23,800 bases of DNA, taken from assembly GCA_900770845.1 (NCBI GenBank), contig CAAGLS010000127.1, positions 1 through 23,800 of the forward strand, written 5' to 3'. This DNA is from an uncultured Prevotella sp. GTDB taxonomy: Bacteria > Bacteroidota > Bacteroidia > Bacteroidales > Bacteroidaceae. Position numbers and translations under genes: made by a program. The notes under the pieces were generated by a model. The model saw only the letters and a program-made list of their open reading frames with translations, searched no databases and was not told where the DNA came from. Each line of letters opens with the position of its first letter. Position 1 is the stretch's first letter. Positions 8,975 to 17,288 of the stretch are shown one piece after another.

Positions 8975-10930
8975 TTATCGTTTCAGAATCAGCGCCGACT
9001 GCGCATCGACGGTCACGTTGCCTCCCTGCATCACCTCCTGCGACTGCTCGTCGATGGAGCCGTCGCAGGCGATGACCGTGTAGCTGCCCTCGGGAATCCT
9101 GACGCTCTTGGCCTCGCGGTTGGCGTTGAGCACCACGATGATATGCTGCCAAGGGTCGATGCCCTGCAAGTCGTGCAACTCGAAGGCCACCACACACTGC
9201 GGGGCATCGAGGAAGCGGAGGTGGCTGCGCACGAGGTCGGCCTTGGCCAGCCGGAAGGCGGGATGGTTCCGGCGCAGCTGGATGAGTTTCTTGTAGTAGT
9301 CGAACACCTGCGGATAACGCTGCAGGTTGCTCCAGTCGAGCTCATTGATGCTGTCGGGCGAGTTGAAGGAGTTGTGCACGCCCTTCTTGCTGCGCAGCAT
9401 CTCCTCGCCGCTGAGGATGAAAGGCACACCCTGCGAGGTGAACACGGCGGTCTGGGCCAGCTCGTCGAGGCGGATGAGCTCCTCGTCGCCGATGCCGGGG
9501 ATGGAGGCGCGCAGACGGTCGACGAGACACATGTCGTCGTGGCAGCTCACATAGCTGATCATCTGCGTGGGGTCGTTGGCCCAAGCCTCCTTGCTGTAGT
9601 TCACCCGGGCCATGTCGATTTGCGGATGGTCGATGCAGCCGGCGATGCCAAACTTCAGGCTCTCCTCCAGTCCCGGCACACCGGCAAGGAAGCCGCCCTT
9701 GTGGTCGTCGCTGAAGGGTCCGCGGAGAGCGTCGCGCATGTCGTCGCAGAACGCTCCGATGCCATGGAGCCGCTTGGTGTTGGCCTTCACGGCGAGCTTC
9801 TCTGTGGGATAGGCACACTGCCCGGCGCTCCATCCCTCGCCATAGATGTAGATGGCGGGGTCGATGCCATTCACCATCTCGCGTATCTCGTTCATCGTCT
9901 CGATGTCGTGCACGCCCATGAGGTCGAAGCGGAAGCCGTCGATGTGGTACTCGTCGATCCAGTATTTCACGCTCTCCTTCATGAAGGCGCGCATGATGGC
10001 CTGGTCGGAGGCCGTCTCGTTGCCGCAGCCCGAGCCGTTGCTTGGCGTTCCGTCGGCGTTGAAGCGATAGTAGGCGCCAGGCCACGTGAGCTGGAAGTTG
10101 CTGTGGTCGAGGTCGAAGGTGTGGTTGTAGACCACGTCGAGGATTACGCTGATGCCCGCCTTGTGCAGCGCCTGCACCATCTGCTTGAACTCGCGTATGC
10201 GCACGGTGGGATTGTAGGGGTCGGTGCTGTAGCTGCCCTCGGGCACGTTGTAGTTGAGCGGGTCGTAGCCCCAGTTGTATTGCGGCACGTCGAGGCGGGT
10301 CTCATCCACCGAGGCGTAGTCGAACGAGGGCAGGATGTGGATGGCGTTCACGCCAAGGCTCTTCAGATAGTCGATGGCCTTGGGTTCGGTGAGGGCAAGG
10401 AACTTGCCCTTATGCTTCAAGCCCGACGTGGGCGAGACGGAGAAGTCGCGGAAATGCATCTCGTAGACAACGAGGTTGGCGGGCGACTTCAGCAGTGGCC
10501 GCCTGTCATGTTCCCAGCCGGCGGGATTGGTCTCGGCCATGTCGACGATGGCTCCCCGCCGGCCATTGACCCCCACGGCGGTGGCGAAGACTCCGGGAGT
10601 CTCACGTGGATGCTTCTTGTCGCCGCTGATGTCGAAAGTGTAGTATTTGCCTTTCCATTCGCCTTTCACGGTGGCCAGCCAGCCCCCGCGCTCGTTTTGC
10701 CTCATCCTCACCGTCTTGAGCGGAGTGCCGCCAAGGGGCTCGCTGTAGAGGCGCAGCACAACGCTCTTGCCTTTGGCCGGACAGCCGAGGAAGGAGAACG
10801 AAGTCGCCTTGGGCGAATAGCCTATCTGGGAAAAATAGTTGAGGGCCATTGTGTCCGGGTCAACGGCCTGGGCCTGGGCGGCGATGCTGCCCGCGGCGAA
10901 AAGAGCCATAAAAAGAGGTTTCAGCTTCAT
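8975..10930 (-). CDS. pulA: Type I pullulanase (GH13 debranching enzyme), exported
   Basis: This 651-aa protein has a signal peptide ending near AQA-QA (about 20-22), an N-terminal CBM48-like region (about 35-130) and a GH13 barrel. The pullulanase hallmark YNWGYDP is at 218-224. Catalytic residues are nucleophile D336 in GFRFD, acid/base E365 in YGEGW, and transition-state D465 in SCHDD; this last motif carries Asp where many family members have HDN. It should cleave alpha-1,6 branches of pullulan, amylopectin or glycogen fragments in the periplasm. It sits between the GH97 gene (76-bp gap with a hairpin) and the susA-like gene (10-bp gap). The pairing with SusA- and SusB-like enzymes suggests complete periplasmic breakdown of branched maltodextrins. 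Confidence 0.92.
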   Translation of the reverse strand: MKLKPLFMALFAAGSIAAQAQAVDPDTMALNYFSQIGYSPKATSFSFLGCPAKGKSVVLRLYSEPLGGTPLKTVRMRQNERGGWLATVKGEWKGKYYTFDISGDKKHPRETPGVFATAVGVNGRRGAIVDMAETNPAGWEHDRRPLLKSPANLVVYEMHFRDFSVSPTSGLKHKGKFLALTEPKAIDYLKSLGVNAIHILPSFDYASVDETRLDVPQYNWGYDPLNYNVPEGSYSTDPYNPTVRIREFKQMVQALHKAGISVILDVVYNHTFDLDHSNFQLTWPGAYYRFNADGTPSNGSGCGNETASDQAIMRAFMKESVKYWIDEYHIDGFRFDLMGVHDIETMNEIREMVNGIDPAIYIYGEGWSAGQCAYPTEKLAVKANTKRLHGIGAFCDDMRDALRGPFSDDHKGGFLAGVPGLEESLKFGIAGCIDHPQIDMARVNYSKEAWANDPTQMISYVSCHDDMCLVDRLRASIPGIGDEELIRLDELAQTAVFTSQGVPFILSGEEMLRSKKGVHNSFNSPDSINELDWSNLQRYPQVFDYYKKLIQLRRNHPAFRLAKADLVRSHLRFLDAPQCVVAFELHDLQGIDPWQHIIVVLNANREAKSVRIPEGSYTVIACDGSIDEQSQEVMQGGNVTVDAQSALILKR

Positions 10931-10952
10931 CGTTGTTGATCAATATTGGGAG

Positions 10953-10989
10953 GGAGCCGGCTGGAGTCAGCGCGACATCCAGCCGCTCC
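10953..10989 (-). other. Intercistronic hairpin between susB-like and pulA genes
   Basis: GGAGCCGGCTGGA (10953-10965) pairs with TCCAGCCGCTCC (10978-10989): 12 pairs, one bulged base and a 12-nt loop. It lies between the GH97 stop (11007) and the pullulanase start (10930). It has no U-tract on the - strand, so a partial terminator, RNA stabiliser or processing site is more likely than a full terminator. Confidence 0.6.
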
Positions 10990-11006
10990 GTCCTGTAAAG
11001 GTTCTG

Positions 11007-13136
11007 TTATTTGGCAATGATAGAAATGGCAAAGCCGCCGCCGGGAGCCTCGGTGAGCTTGAGCACGTCGCCCCGCTTCACGGTGCGCTTGGTGATGACG
11101 TAGGCCTTGGGGTTCTTGTCGAAGCTTGCGTCCTTGGCGTCGGCATAGATGGTGCACTCATACTTGCGGCCCTTGTCGAGGAAGTCGAGCTTGATGGTCG
11201 ACTGGTGGCCGTCCTCGTTGCACTTGCCGCCCACAAACCAGTTGTCGGTGCCCTTGGCCTTGCGGGCCACGGTGATGTAGCGGGCGGGCTCGGCCTCAAG
11301 ATACTTGCTGTCGTCCCAGTCGCAAGCCACATCGCGGATGAACTGGAAGGCGTCGTCGTACTTCTTGTAGTTCTCGGGCAGGTCGGCGGCCATCTGCAAC
11401 GGACTGTACATGGTCAGGTAGAGGGCCAACTGTCCCACGAGTGTGGTGTGGACATAGTTGGGGTTGTCGCTCCACGTCTTGAGCTGGGTCTCCAGTATTC
11501 CGGGGGTATAGTCCATAGGGCCTCCCTGCAGACGGGTGAAAGGCAGGATGACAGTGTGGTCGGGGCGTGAGCCTCCGAAAGCCTCATACTCGGTTCCGCG
11601 CGCGCTCTCATTGCCTATCAGGTTGGGATAGGTGCGGCACAGTCCCGTGGGGCGCACGGCCTCGTGCTGGTTGACCATGATGTGGTTCTTGGCGGCCTCC
11701 TTGATGACGTAAAGGTAGTGGTTGTTCATCGACTGTGAGAAGTGGTGGTCGCCGCGGGGGATGATGTCGCCCACATAGCCGCCCTTGATGGCGTCGTAGC
11801 CATACTTCTTCATCAGGGCAAAGGCCTCGGGCAGGTGGCGCTCATAGTTTTGCGCGCTGGATGAGGTCTCATGGTGCATCATCAGCTTCACGCCCTTGGA
11901 GTGGGCGTAGTCGTTGAGGTACTTGATGTCGAAGTCGGGATAGGGAGTGACAAAGTCGAAGACATAGTCCTTCCAGTGGTTGGCCCAGTCTTCCCAACCT
12001 ACGTTCCACCCTTCGACAAGCACTTCCTGCAGTCCGTTGGCCGCAGCGAAGTCGATGTACTTCTTCACTTTTGCGGTGTTGGCGGCATGGCGGCCGTTGG
12101 GCTTCACCTTGGTCCAGTCTATCTGGTCGAGCTTGATGCTGGGATATTCGTCGGTGTAGTTCCACGAGCTCTTTCCCACAATCATCTCCCACCACACGCC
12201 ACAGTATTTTGTGGGGTGGATCCAGCTGGTGTCCTCAATCTTGCAAGGCTCGTTGAGGTTGTATATCATCTTTGAGGAGAGCATGGTGCGCGCGTCGTCG
12301 CTCACCATCACAGTGCGCCAGGGCGTCTGGCAGGGGGTCTGCATGTAGCCCTTCATGCCTGTGGCGTCGGGTGTGAGCCACGATTCGAACACGAAGTTCT
12401 TGTCGTCGAGGTTGAGGTGCATCGTGGCATAGTCCACGCAAGCGGCCTCATGGATGTTGATGTAGAGTCCATCCTTGGTCTTGAGCTGCAAGGCTGTCTG
12501 CACACCGGTGGGCGAGAACACAGACACGGAAGAGTTGCTCCAGTTGACCGCGTCGTGGAAGCGCGAGCGAATCTCGGATAGCCTCGACTCCTGGGTCTCC
12601 TGTTCCTGCGTGTCGTAGTCGCCGGGAAGCCACCATGCCGTGTGGTCGCCGGTCATGGCAAACTGGGTGTGCTCGTCCTTGATGACAAAATAGACGAGGG
12701 AGTCCTGCTGGGGAAACTCATAGCGCAGTCCCATTCCCTCATCATAGACACGGAAACGGATGACCATCTCGCGCTTGGTTGCGGGCTGGTCGAGGGTCAC
12801 GGCCAACTCGTTGTAGTGGTTGCGCACCTGGGCCACCTCTCCCCAGACAGGTTTCCAAGTCTCGTCGAACGTGGAGGTCTTGGTGTCCTTGACCTCGAAG
12901 CCATCCATCAGAGAGGTCTCGCGCATGCCCTTGGAGGCGTGCTTGTCCTTGGCAAGCTCCAGCCCCAAGCGCGAGGGACGCACCACGGCCTTGTTCTTGT
13001 AACTCATCTCGTAGGTGGGGCGCCCACCGTCGAGATAGAACCTCACGGCCACATTGCCGTTGGGCGATTTCACTTCCTGTGCTGAGGCCAACAAGGGCAA
13101 AAGCACGGCGCAAAGCAAAACTGTTATTTTGTGCAT
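11007..13136 (-). CDS. susB: SusB-type GH97 alpha-glucosidase, exported
   Basis: This 709-aa protein has a signal peptide (cleavage near ASA-Q at 19/20), an N-terminal beta-sandwich (about 20-290), a TIM barrel (about 300-600) and a C-terminal beta domain. The glutamates known from B. thetaiotaomicron SusB map at a constant offset of 16: E178 (YDTQE), E375 (VEGWN), E423 (HHET), E492 (QHEAVRP), E510 (GNE) and E516 (RGTE). These match SusB E194, E391, E439, E508, E526 and E532, the calcium ligands and inverting catalytic residues as I recall them. So this is the inverting alpha-glucosidase subgroup, not the retaining alpha-galactosidase one. It should release glucose from maltooligosaccharides in the periplasm. 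It follows malQ after 202 bp that hold several dyads, and is probably the first gene of the susB-pulA-susA transcript. Confidence 0.93.
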   Translation of the reverse strand: MHKITVLLCAVLLPLLASAQEVKSPNGNVAVRFYLDGGRPTYEMSYKNKAVVRPSRLGLELAKDKHASKGMRETSLMDGFEVKDTKTSTFDETWKPVWGEVAQVRNHYNELAVTLDQPATKREMVIRFRVYDEGMGLRYEFPQQDSLVYFVIKDEHTQFAMTGDHTAWWLPGDYDTQEQETQESRLSEIRSRFHDAVNWSNSSVSVFSPTGVQTALQLKTKDGLYINIHEAACVDYATMHLNLDDKNFVFESWLTPDATGMKGYMQTPCQTPWRTVMVSDDARTMLSSKMIYNLNEPCKIEDTSWIHPTKYCGVWWEMIVGKSSWNYTDEYPSIKLDQIDWTKVKPNGRHAANTAKVKKYIDFAAANGLQEVLVEGWNVGWEDWANHWKDYVFDFVTPYPDFDIKYLNDYAHSKGVKLMMHHETSSSAQNYERHLPEAFALMKKYGYDAIKGGYVGDIIPRGDHHFSQSMNNHYLYVIKEAAKNHIMVNQHEAVRPTGLCRTYPNLIGNESARGTEYEAFGGSRPDHTVILPFTRLQGGPMDYTPGILETQLKTWSDNPNYVHTTLVGQLALYLTMYSPLQMAADLPENYKKYDDAFQFIRDVACDWDDSKYLEAEPARYITVARKAKGTDNWFVGGKCNEDGHQSTIKLDFLDKGRKYECTIYADAKDASFDKNPKAYVITKRTVKRGDVLKLTEAPGGGFAISIIAK

Positions 13137-13338
13137 GTTGTCTTTATATTGTTTTTGTTTCTGGTTCTTGTTGAAATCTTAGAGGGCTATAGTCCCTAAA
13201 GACACCATAACTTGATGGAGTCCATAGAGGCTATAGCCTTCCCGTTTGATTGCATACGCCATAGGCACGTCCGATTCATCCTATCATGCATGAGCATCAT
13301 GCATTGCCCGCATCCGCATGGCAATCGCGCATTGGGCG
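13137..13338 (-). promoter_or_regulatory. Upstream region of the susB-like gene with three dyads
   Basis: Three symmetric elements lie in this 202-bp gap: AGGGCTATAGTCCCT (13183-13197), AGGCTATAGCCT (13228-13239, perfect), and ATGCATGA-GCA-TCATGCAT (13286-13304, perfect arms). The first two share a CTATAG core and their centres are about 43 bp apart, near four helical turns. The third lies 35 bp after the malQ stop. No convincing TAnnTTTG element was found, so the promoter itself is not located. Confidence 0.45.
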
Positions 13339-16020
13339 TCATCTTCCGCTCTCCGTCACCAGCTCACTCACGTTGGCCGAGAAATCCTTGTTGGCCATCA
13401 GGTCCTCGATGTTGACGTGCATGCGATAGCGCCAATAATGGTGGGGATTGGCGGGTATGTTGATGCGCTCGGCGTTGGCGTCGGGCAGGCGCAGCTGCTC
13501 GTCGATGGCCATCCAGTCCTGAATGGAGATGATGCAGAGCATGGACGGACAGGTGAGGTGGCGCGACACGATGTCGCGGGCCAGCCAGCCGGGCAGCGGA
13601 TGGGGAGCGGGTCCCTCGCGGTAGAGCATGTTGTTGTAATAGTCCTGCGTGCGCTCCTGGTTCTCGTCCCACCACTGGCGCAGTGTGGCCATGTCGTGGG
13701 TGGAGATGGTGGCCACGGAGCGGTAGGGGTTGCGCGACAGGTGGCCGAACCTCACGTGCGGGTCCTTGGGCATCGACTGGATTTCAAGACTCAGGATGCG
13801 AAGCTCGTCCATCACCCAAGGCACACAGTCGGGCACCATGCCCAAATCCTCGGCGCACACCAACATGCGGGTGGCCTGCACGAGGCGCGGAAGCTTCTTC
13901 ATGGCTTCCTGGTACCAGAACTGGTTGTTGCGGCGGTAGAAATAGTCGTTGTAGAGCTTGTTGAAGATGCCCTTGTCGGTGTCCCACAGCCACTGGTAGA
14001 TGAAGTCGAACTGCACGCTGATGCGAGGGTGGAAGCGGTTGGGGTCGCGATGGTCGCGCAGGAACAGCACGTCGCTGATGAGGGCATACAATCCGTCGCG
14101 CACCCAGAGATCTTCCTTATTGGTGCAGCCGGCGAAGGCTTTCTCCACCTTTCGCTGCGTGTCGTATTCGGGTCGCATCTTGTAGAGGCCGTTGCCCTTG
14201 GGCAACAGATACTTTTCCCTCACCTCCTGGGCGCGCTCATGGAACACACGGTCGAGCACCCAGTCGGCGATGAAGGGTTGGGTGAACAGCTCCTCCTGCC
14301 AGCGCAGTCCGTAGCCCTCTATCTCCTCACGCGTCATGCCCAACGACGGGGCGAACTGGCCCAAGAGTCCATGGACGGCATCGACGGGAATCTCCCAGAT
14401 GCGGAAGAATCCCAACACGTGGTCGATGCGGTAGGCGTCGAAATACTTCTGCATGTTGCGGAAGCGGCGCACCCACCAAGCGCAGTCGTCCTTGAGCATC
14501 TCGTCCCAGTTGTAGGTGGGGAATCCCCAGTTCTGGCCGTTGACAGAGAAGTCGTCGGGCGGCGCTCCGGCCTGCGAGTCGAGGTTGAAGTAGCGCGGCT
14601 CGCTCCACACGTCGCAACCGTTGCGGTTCACGCCGATTGGAATGTCGCCCTTGAGGATGATGCCCTTGCTGCGCGCGTAGTCGTGCACCTCGCGCATCTG
14701 CGAGCTGAGGATGAACTGCACATAATAATAGAACGCCACCTTGTCGTATTCGTCGGAGCCAGCTGTCTCAAGAGCCTTGCGGTCGGCCTCGCTCCACAAC
14801 TCATGACCCTTCCACTGGCTGAAGTCGTAGGTGCCGGTGGTGTCGCGCAGCCAGCAGTATTCGGCGTATGGCACCAGCCACGACTTGTTCTCGTCGAAGA
14901 ACTGCTTGAAAGCTTTTCCTGCGAGAGTTGTGGCTCCCTCCTGCTCATAGAGCTTGTGGAGGTATTCGGTCTTGGCATTGTTCACTTTCTCATAGTCAAT
15001 CTGCGGCAGGGCGTTGAGCTCCCGCCGAATCTTCTCAAACCGCTCGCGGTCGGCCTTATTGGCCAACTGGGGCAGCGACCGCAGGTCGGCATATTGGGGA
15101 TGGAGCGCGAAGATGCTGATGCAGCTGTAGGGATAGGAGTCGGTCCAGGTGTGGGTGGTCGTGGTGTCGTTGATGGGCAGCACCTGCAGCACGCGCTGGT
15201 GGGTCTGCGCCACCCAGTCAACCATCATCCGCAGGTCGCCGAAGTCGCCCACGCCGAAGCTCTTCTTGGAGCGCAGCGAGAACACGGGCACCAAGGTTCC
15301 GGCACAGCGCACGTCGTAGATGTCAAAATAGGCCACGCCCTCCTCGTAGCACACCAAGTCGCCGTCGTGGAGCGTGGGCAGCACGAGCTCGCGGTTGTTG
15401 CGCGTCTCCCACATCCTGTTGTTGTGCCGCTTGTCGATGGCCACAAACTTGAATTCCACCATCTTGCCGGCCATGTCGGCGGCGTCGACATCCACCACCC
15501 ATTCGTTGAAGCTGTGCTGGGTCATAGCCACGGCGTCGCTCCACTTCCACGCGCCGAGCGAGTTGGTGTTGCCCAACACGTAGAGCGACTCGTAGCTGCG
15601 CAACTGGGGCGCGCAAACCTTCAGCCTCAGCGTCTTGCTGAAGCCCTTGCTCTCGGGTCTGGCCAGTACGTGGCGGTTGAGACATTCTGTGAATGCGGAG
15701 CTATAGCGGAAGCTGTCGGCGGGCATGTCTGTCCAGCGGTCGTAGAGGCGGTAGAGCCCCCGGCCGTTGTTGGTCTCAAGCAGATGGTGATGGCCTTGCC
15801 ATTCCACACGCTTCTGCCGTTGGCCACATTCTATACTATAATAATACTCCAGCGTGTCGGTGTCGTTGTCCACGTTGATTTCGCAGTCCCAGTCCCATCC
15901 GTTGGCAGTGGCCATTCGGTACTGGCAGGCTGTTTTCTCATCAGCTCCGTCGTGGAGCAAGTTTACCAGCAGCTCCTCTCCGAATACTGTCTGATAATTG
16001 ACATGAAAAAGCAATTTCAT
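13339..16020 (-). CDS. malQ: 4-alpha-glucanotransferase (GH77) with N-terminal CBM20 modules
   Basis: The chosen start is the ATG at 16020 (MKLLFHVNYQ), giving 893 aa; the frame continues upstream to 16107, but the extra residues are non-homologous-looking and would overlap the promoter. There is no signal peptide, so the enzyme is cytoplasmic. Two starch-binding CBM20-like modules (about 1-105 and 130-235, the second with GNTNSLGAWKW) precede the GH77 domain (about 240-880). Catalytic residues are D533 (RIDH), E724 (AEDLG) and D776 (STHD). This is the plant DPE2-like architecture, usual for Bacteroides MalQ, and it disproportionates maltodextrins by moving glucan segments and releasing glucose. 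It is the first gene of the glucan cluster and has its own upstream region with a LacI-operator-like palindrome. Confidence 0.93.
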   Translation of the reverse strand: MKLLFHVNYQTVFGEELLVNLLHDGADEKTACQYRMATANGWDWDCEINVDNDTDTLEYYYSIECGQRQKRVEWQGHHHLLETNNGRGLYRLYDRWTDMPADSFRYSSAFTECLNRHVLARPESKGFSKTLRLKVCAPQLRSYESLYVLGNTNSLGAWKWSDAVAMTQHSFNEWVVDVDAADMAGKMVEFKFVAIDKRHNNRMWETRNNRELVLPTLHDGDLVCYEEGVAYFDIYDVRCAGTLVPVFSLRSKKSFGVGDFGDLRMMVDWVAQTHQRVLQVLPINDTTTTHTWTDSYPYSCISIFALHPQYADLRSLPQLANKADRERFEKIRRELNALPQIDYEKVNNAKTEYLHKLYEQEGATTLAGKAFKQFFDENKSWLVPYAEYCWLRDTTGTYDFSQWKGHELWSEADRKALETAGSDEYDKVAFYYYVQFILSSQMREVHDYARSKGIILKGDIPIGVNRNGCDVWSEPRYFNLDSQAGAPPDDFSVNGQNWGFPTYNWDEMLKDDCAWWVRRFRNMQKYFDAYRIDHVLGFFRIWEIPVDAVHGLLGQFAPSLGMTREEIEGYGLRWQEELFTQPFIADWVLDRVFHERAQEVREKYLLPKGNGLYKMRPEYDTQRKVEKAFAGCTNKEDLWVRDGLYALISDVLFLRDHRDPNRFHPRISVQFDFIYQWLWDTDKGIFNKLYNDYFYRRNNQFWYQEAMKKLPRLVQATRMLVCAEDLGMVPDCVPWVMDELRILSLEIQSMPKDPHVRFGHLSRNPYRSVATISTHDMATLRQWWDENQERTQDYYNNMLYREGPAPHPLPGWLARDIVSRHLTCPSMLCIISIQDWMAIDEQLRLPDANAERINIPANPHHYWRYRMHVNIEDLMANKDFSANVSELVTESGR

Positions 16021-16044
16021 AATCGAGTTCTTGGTTATTTGGTG

Positions 16045-16052
16045 TAAAGGTA
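16045..16052 (-). promoter_or_regulatory. malQ: Possible -7 element of the malQ promoter
   Basis: The - strand reads TACCTTTA here, seven of eight positions of the Bacteroidetes TAnnTTTG element, 24 bp ahead of the malQ ATG. No TTTG lies at the usual 19-21 bp spacing, so the promoter may depend on an activator. Confidence 0.4.
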
Positions 16053-16108
16053 GCAATAAAACCAAAACTTCTTTCTGAAAGGAAAACAATAAAAGCGCAA
16101 AAAACAAT

Positions 16109-16120
16109 GCAAACGTTTGC
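16109..16120. promoter_or_regulatory. LacI-family operator-like palindrome upstream of malQ
   Basis: GCAAACGTTTGC is a perfect 12-bp palindrome with the central CG typical of LacI-family operators. A larger inverted repeat, AAGCGCAAA (16093-16101) with TTTGCGCTT (16116-16124), overlaps it. It lies about 57 bp upstream of the possible -7 element. The same 12-mer occurs at 23701-23712. A regulator gene for it is not in the window. Confidence 0.5.
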
Positions 16121-16137
16121 GCTTAGGCAGTGGGAGA

Positions 16138-16232
16138 CTGGTAGGGTGAGGCAGGTTGTGTAGGGAGGATAGGGAGAGCAGGTTGTGCAGGGAGAGGGAA
16201 GAGCTCCCTACACAACCTACCTCCCCTACCAG
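16138..16232 (-). terminator. Long imperfect hairpin after the TraB-family gene
   Basis: The arms 16138-16167 and 16204-16232 pair over about 29 positions with one bulged base. One position is C opposite A on the + strand but U opposite G, a wobble pair, in the - strand RNA, so the fold favours the TraB transcript. The loop is 36 nt and holds a further direct copy of the arm core (AGGTTGTGCAGGGAG at 16180-16194). The hairpin starts 7 nt after the TraB stop. There is no U-tract, so it may be a 3'-end stabiliser, a Rho-linked end or a small repetitive element. Confidence 0.65.
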
Positions 16233-16239
16233 CCCATCA

Positions 16240-17145
16240 TCACTTCACGCCCTCAACCGTGTAGCCGGCCTTGCGGAGCAGGGCAAGCACGCCCTTGTCG
16301 CCGAGCAGGTGGAGGCAGCCTACGCAGAACAGCGTGGGTCGCTCTTGCATGAGCTGTGGCATCTTGCCCATCCAGTCTGCGTTGCGGTTGAAGATGAGCT
16401 TGTCCAAATCTTCTTGCGTAGGGTCGCAGCCGTTGTTCCACTTGGTCTCGAAGGCTTTCCAGATGGCGGCTGTGTCCTGGGCCATGTAGGCTTTGGTGAG
16501 TTCCTCTGTCAGCTGCAGCGACTGGTCGGGGTTGTCGATCAGGCACATGAGGTCCTTTACCTGCTTTGAGATAGGAGCGTCATACAGCACCTTGGCCTGG
16601 AACTCGGCCGTCTCCAGTCCGCCCACAGGCTCGTTGTTGTTGAGGGCCTGCTTCTGGAAGTACTCGTCAAGCCCGTTGGTCGGGTCAAATTCGCCCATGT
16701 GGTGGGTGAGGTAGAGCAGGATGGTGAAATTGGTGTTGAGGGCAGCCGGCGTCATGCTGCCCATCTGCTGCATCACGGCGGGGTTGTTGAAGTCGGTCTG
16801 CATGGTCTTCATCATAAAGGCGTTGACGCGCTTCATCTGGTCGGCCGACAGCACTTGGTTGATTTTCTGTCCTTGGCCCAGCATCATGTGTTTTTGCAAC
16901 TCCTGTGTGGTGGCCTGCATGGAGGCCGGGTCCATCTTCAGCTCGCCATACACTTGCTCTGTGGAGTCGAGGGCGGTCCTCACACCGGGAATGGAGTTGA
17001 TGAAAGCCACGTTGGCCAGATGGTGTGTACCTATAATATAGGAAGGCTTGGCCAGGCCGTTGCCCGAAATCCTATAAAGCACTTGGGCTTGCGCGACGAG
17101 GAAGAAGCCGCAGCAAAGCATGAGGGTGAGAATGGTTTTCTTCAT
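16240..17145 (-). CDS. TraB/GumN family protein, exported, putative metalloprotease-like fold
   Basis: The start is the ATG at 17145 (MKKTILTLML), giving 301 aa; it is chosen because a signal peptide begins there (core 4-18, cleavage near AQA-Q) and a promoter sits just upstream. The longer open frame to 17292 would run over that promoter. TraB/GumN features are GTHH (39-42), E68 in VYGEL, GGLETAEFQ (175-183), RNADWMGKM (254-262) and a second GxxH, GCLH (276-279), in the closing strand-helix before GYTVEGV. Two GxxH motifs plus a glutamate are shared with the TIKI metalloprotease relatives of this family, so metal-dependent proteolysis is possible but unproven. It is probably monocistronic: it has its own promoter and a hairpin after the stop. 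Confidence 0.85.
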   Translation of the reverse strand: MKKTILTLMLCCGFFLVAQAQVLYRISGNGLAKPSYIIGTHHLANVAFINSIPGVRTALDSTEQVYGELKMDPASMQATTQELQKHMMLGQGQKINQVLSADQMKRVNAFMMKTMQTDFNNPAVMQQMGSMTPAALNTNFTILLYLTHHMGEFDPTNGLDEYFQKQALNNNEPVGGLETAEFQAKVLYDAPISKQVKDLMCLIDNPDQSLQLTEELTKAYMAQDTAAIWKAFETKWNNGCDPTQEDLDKLIFNRNADWMGKMPQLMQERPTLFCVGCLHLLGDKGVLALLRKAGYTVEGVK

Positions 17146-17169
17146 GATTCTTCTTGTTGGTTGATATTG

Positions 17170-17200
17170 CAAAGATAAGTACTTTTTCACTAATCGCAAA
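17170..17200 (-). promoter_or_regulatory. Bacteroidetes-type promoter of the TraB-family gene
   Basis: On the - strand TTTG (17197-17200) is followed by 19 bp and then TATCTTTG (17170-17177), exact matches to the -33 TTTG and -7 TAnnTTTG boxes at standard spacing. The gene starts 24 bp further on, with AAGAAG just upstream of the ATG. Confidence 0.85.
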
Positions 17201-17288
17201 GGGTTTGCCCGTGCATTGTGCATGGCTCGCCACGCACGACTTGGATTTTTCATATCCGTTGCGAGGCAGCCCCGCCGCAGCCTTGGCC

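Noticed and set aside
7069..10939. Long open frames on the + strand opposite the glucan genes (about 590 and 690 codons).
   Set aside because: They are antisense to pulA and the susA-like gene, both of which show full catalytic motifs. Their Val/Gly/His-rich composition is what GC-rich reverse-complement codons give, and they show no domain.
13318..16047. A 909-codon + strand open frame across malQ.
   Set aside because: It mirrors malQ, which has all GH77 catalytic residues; the antisense product has no recognisable motif.
16021..16107. N-terminal extension of MalQ by 29 residues.
   Set aside because: It would cover the A/T-rich leader and the -7-like element, and the ATG at 16020 begins directly with the starch-binding module.
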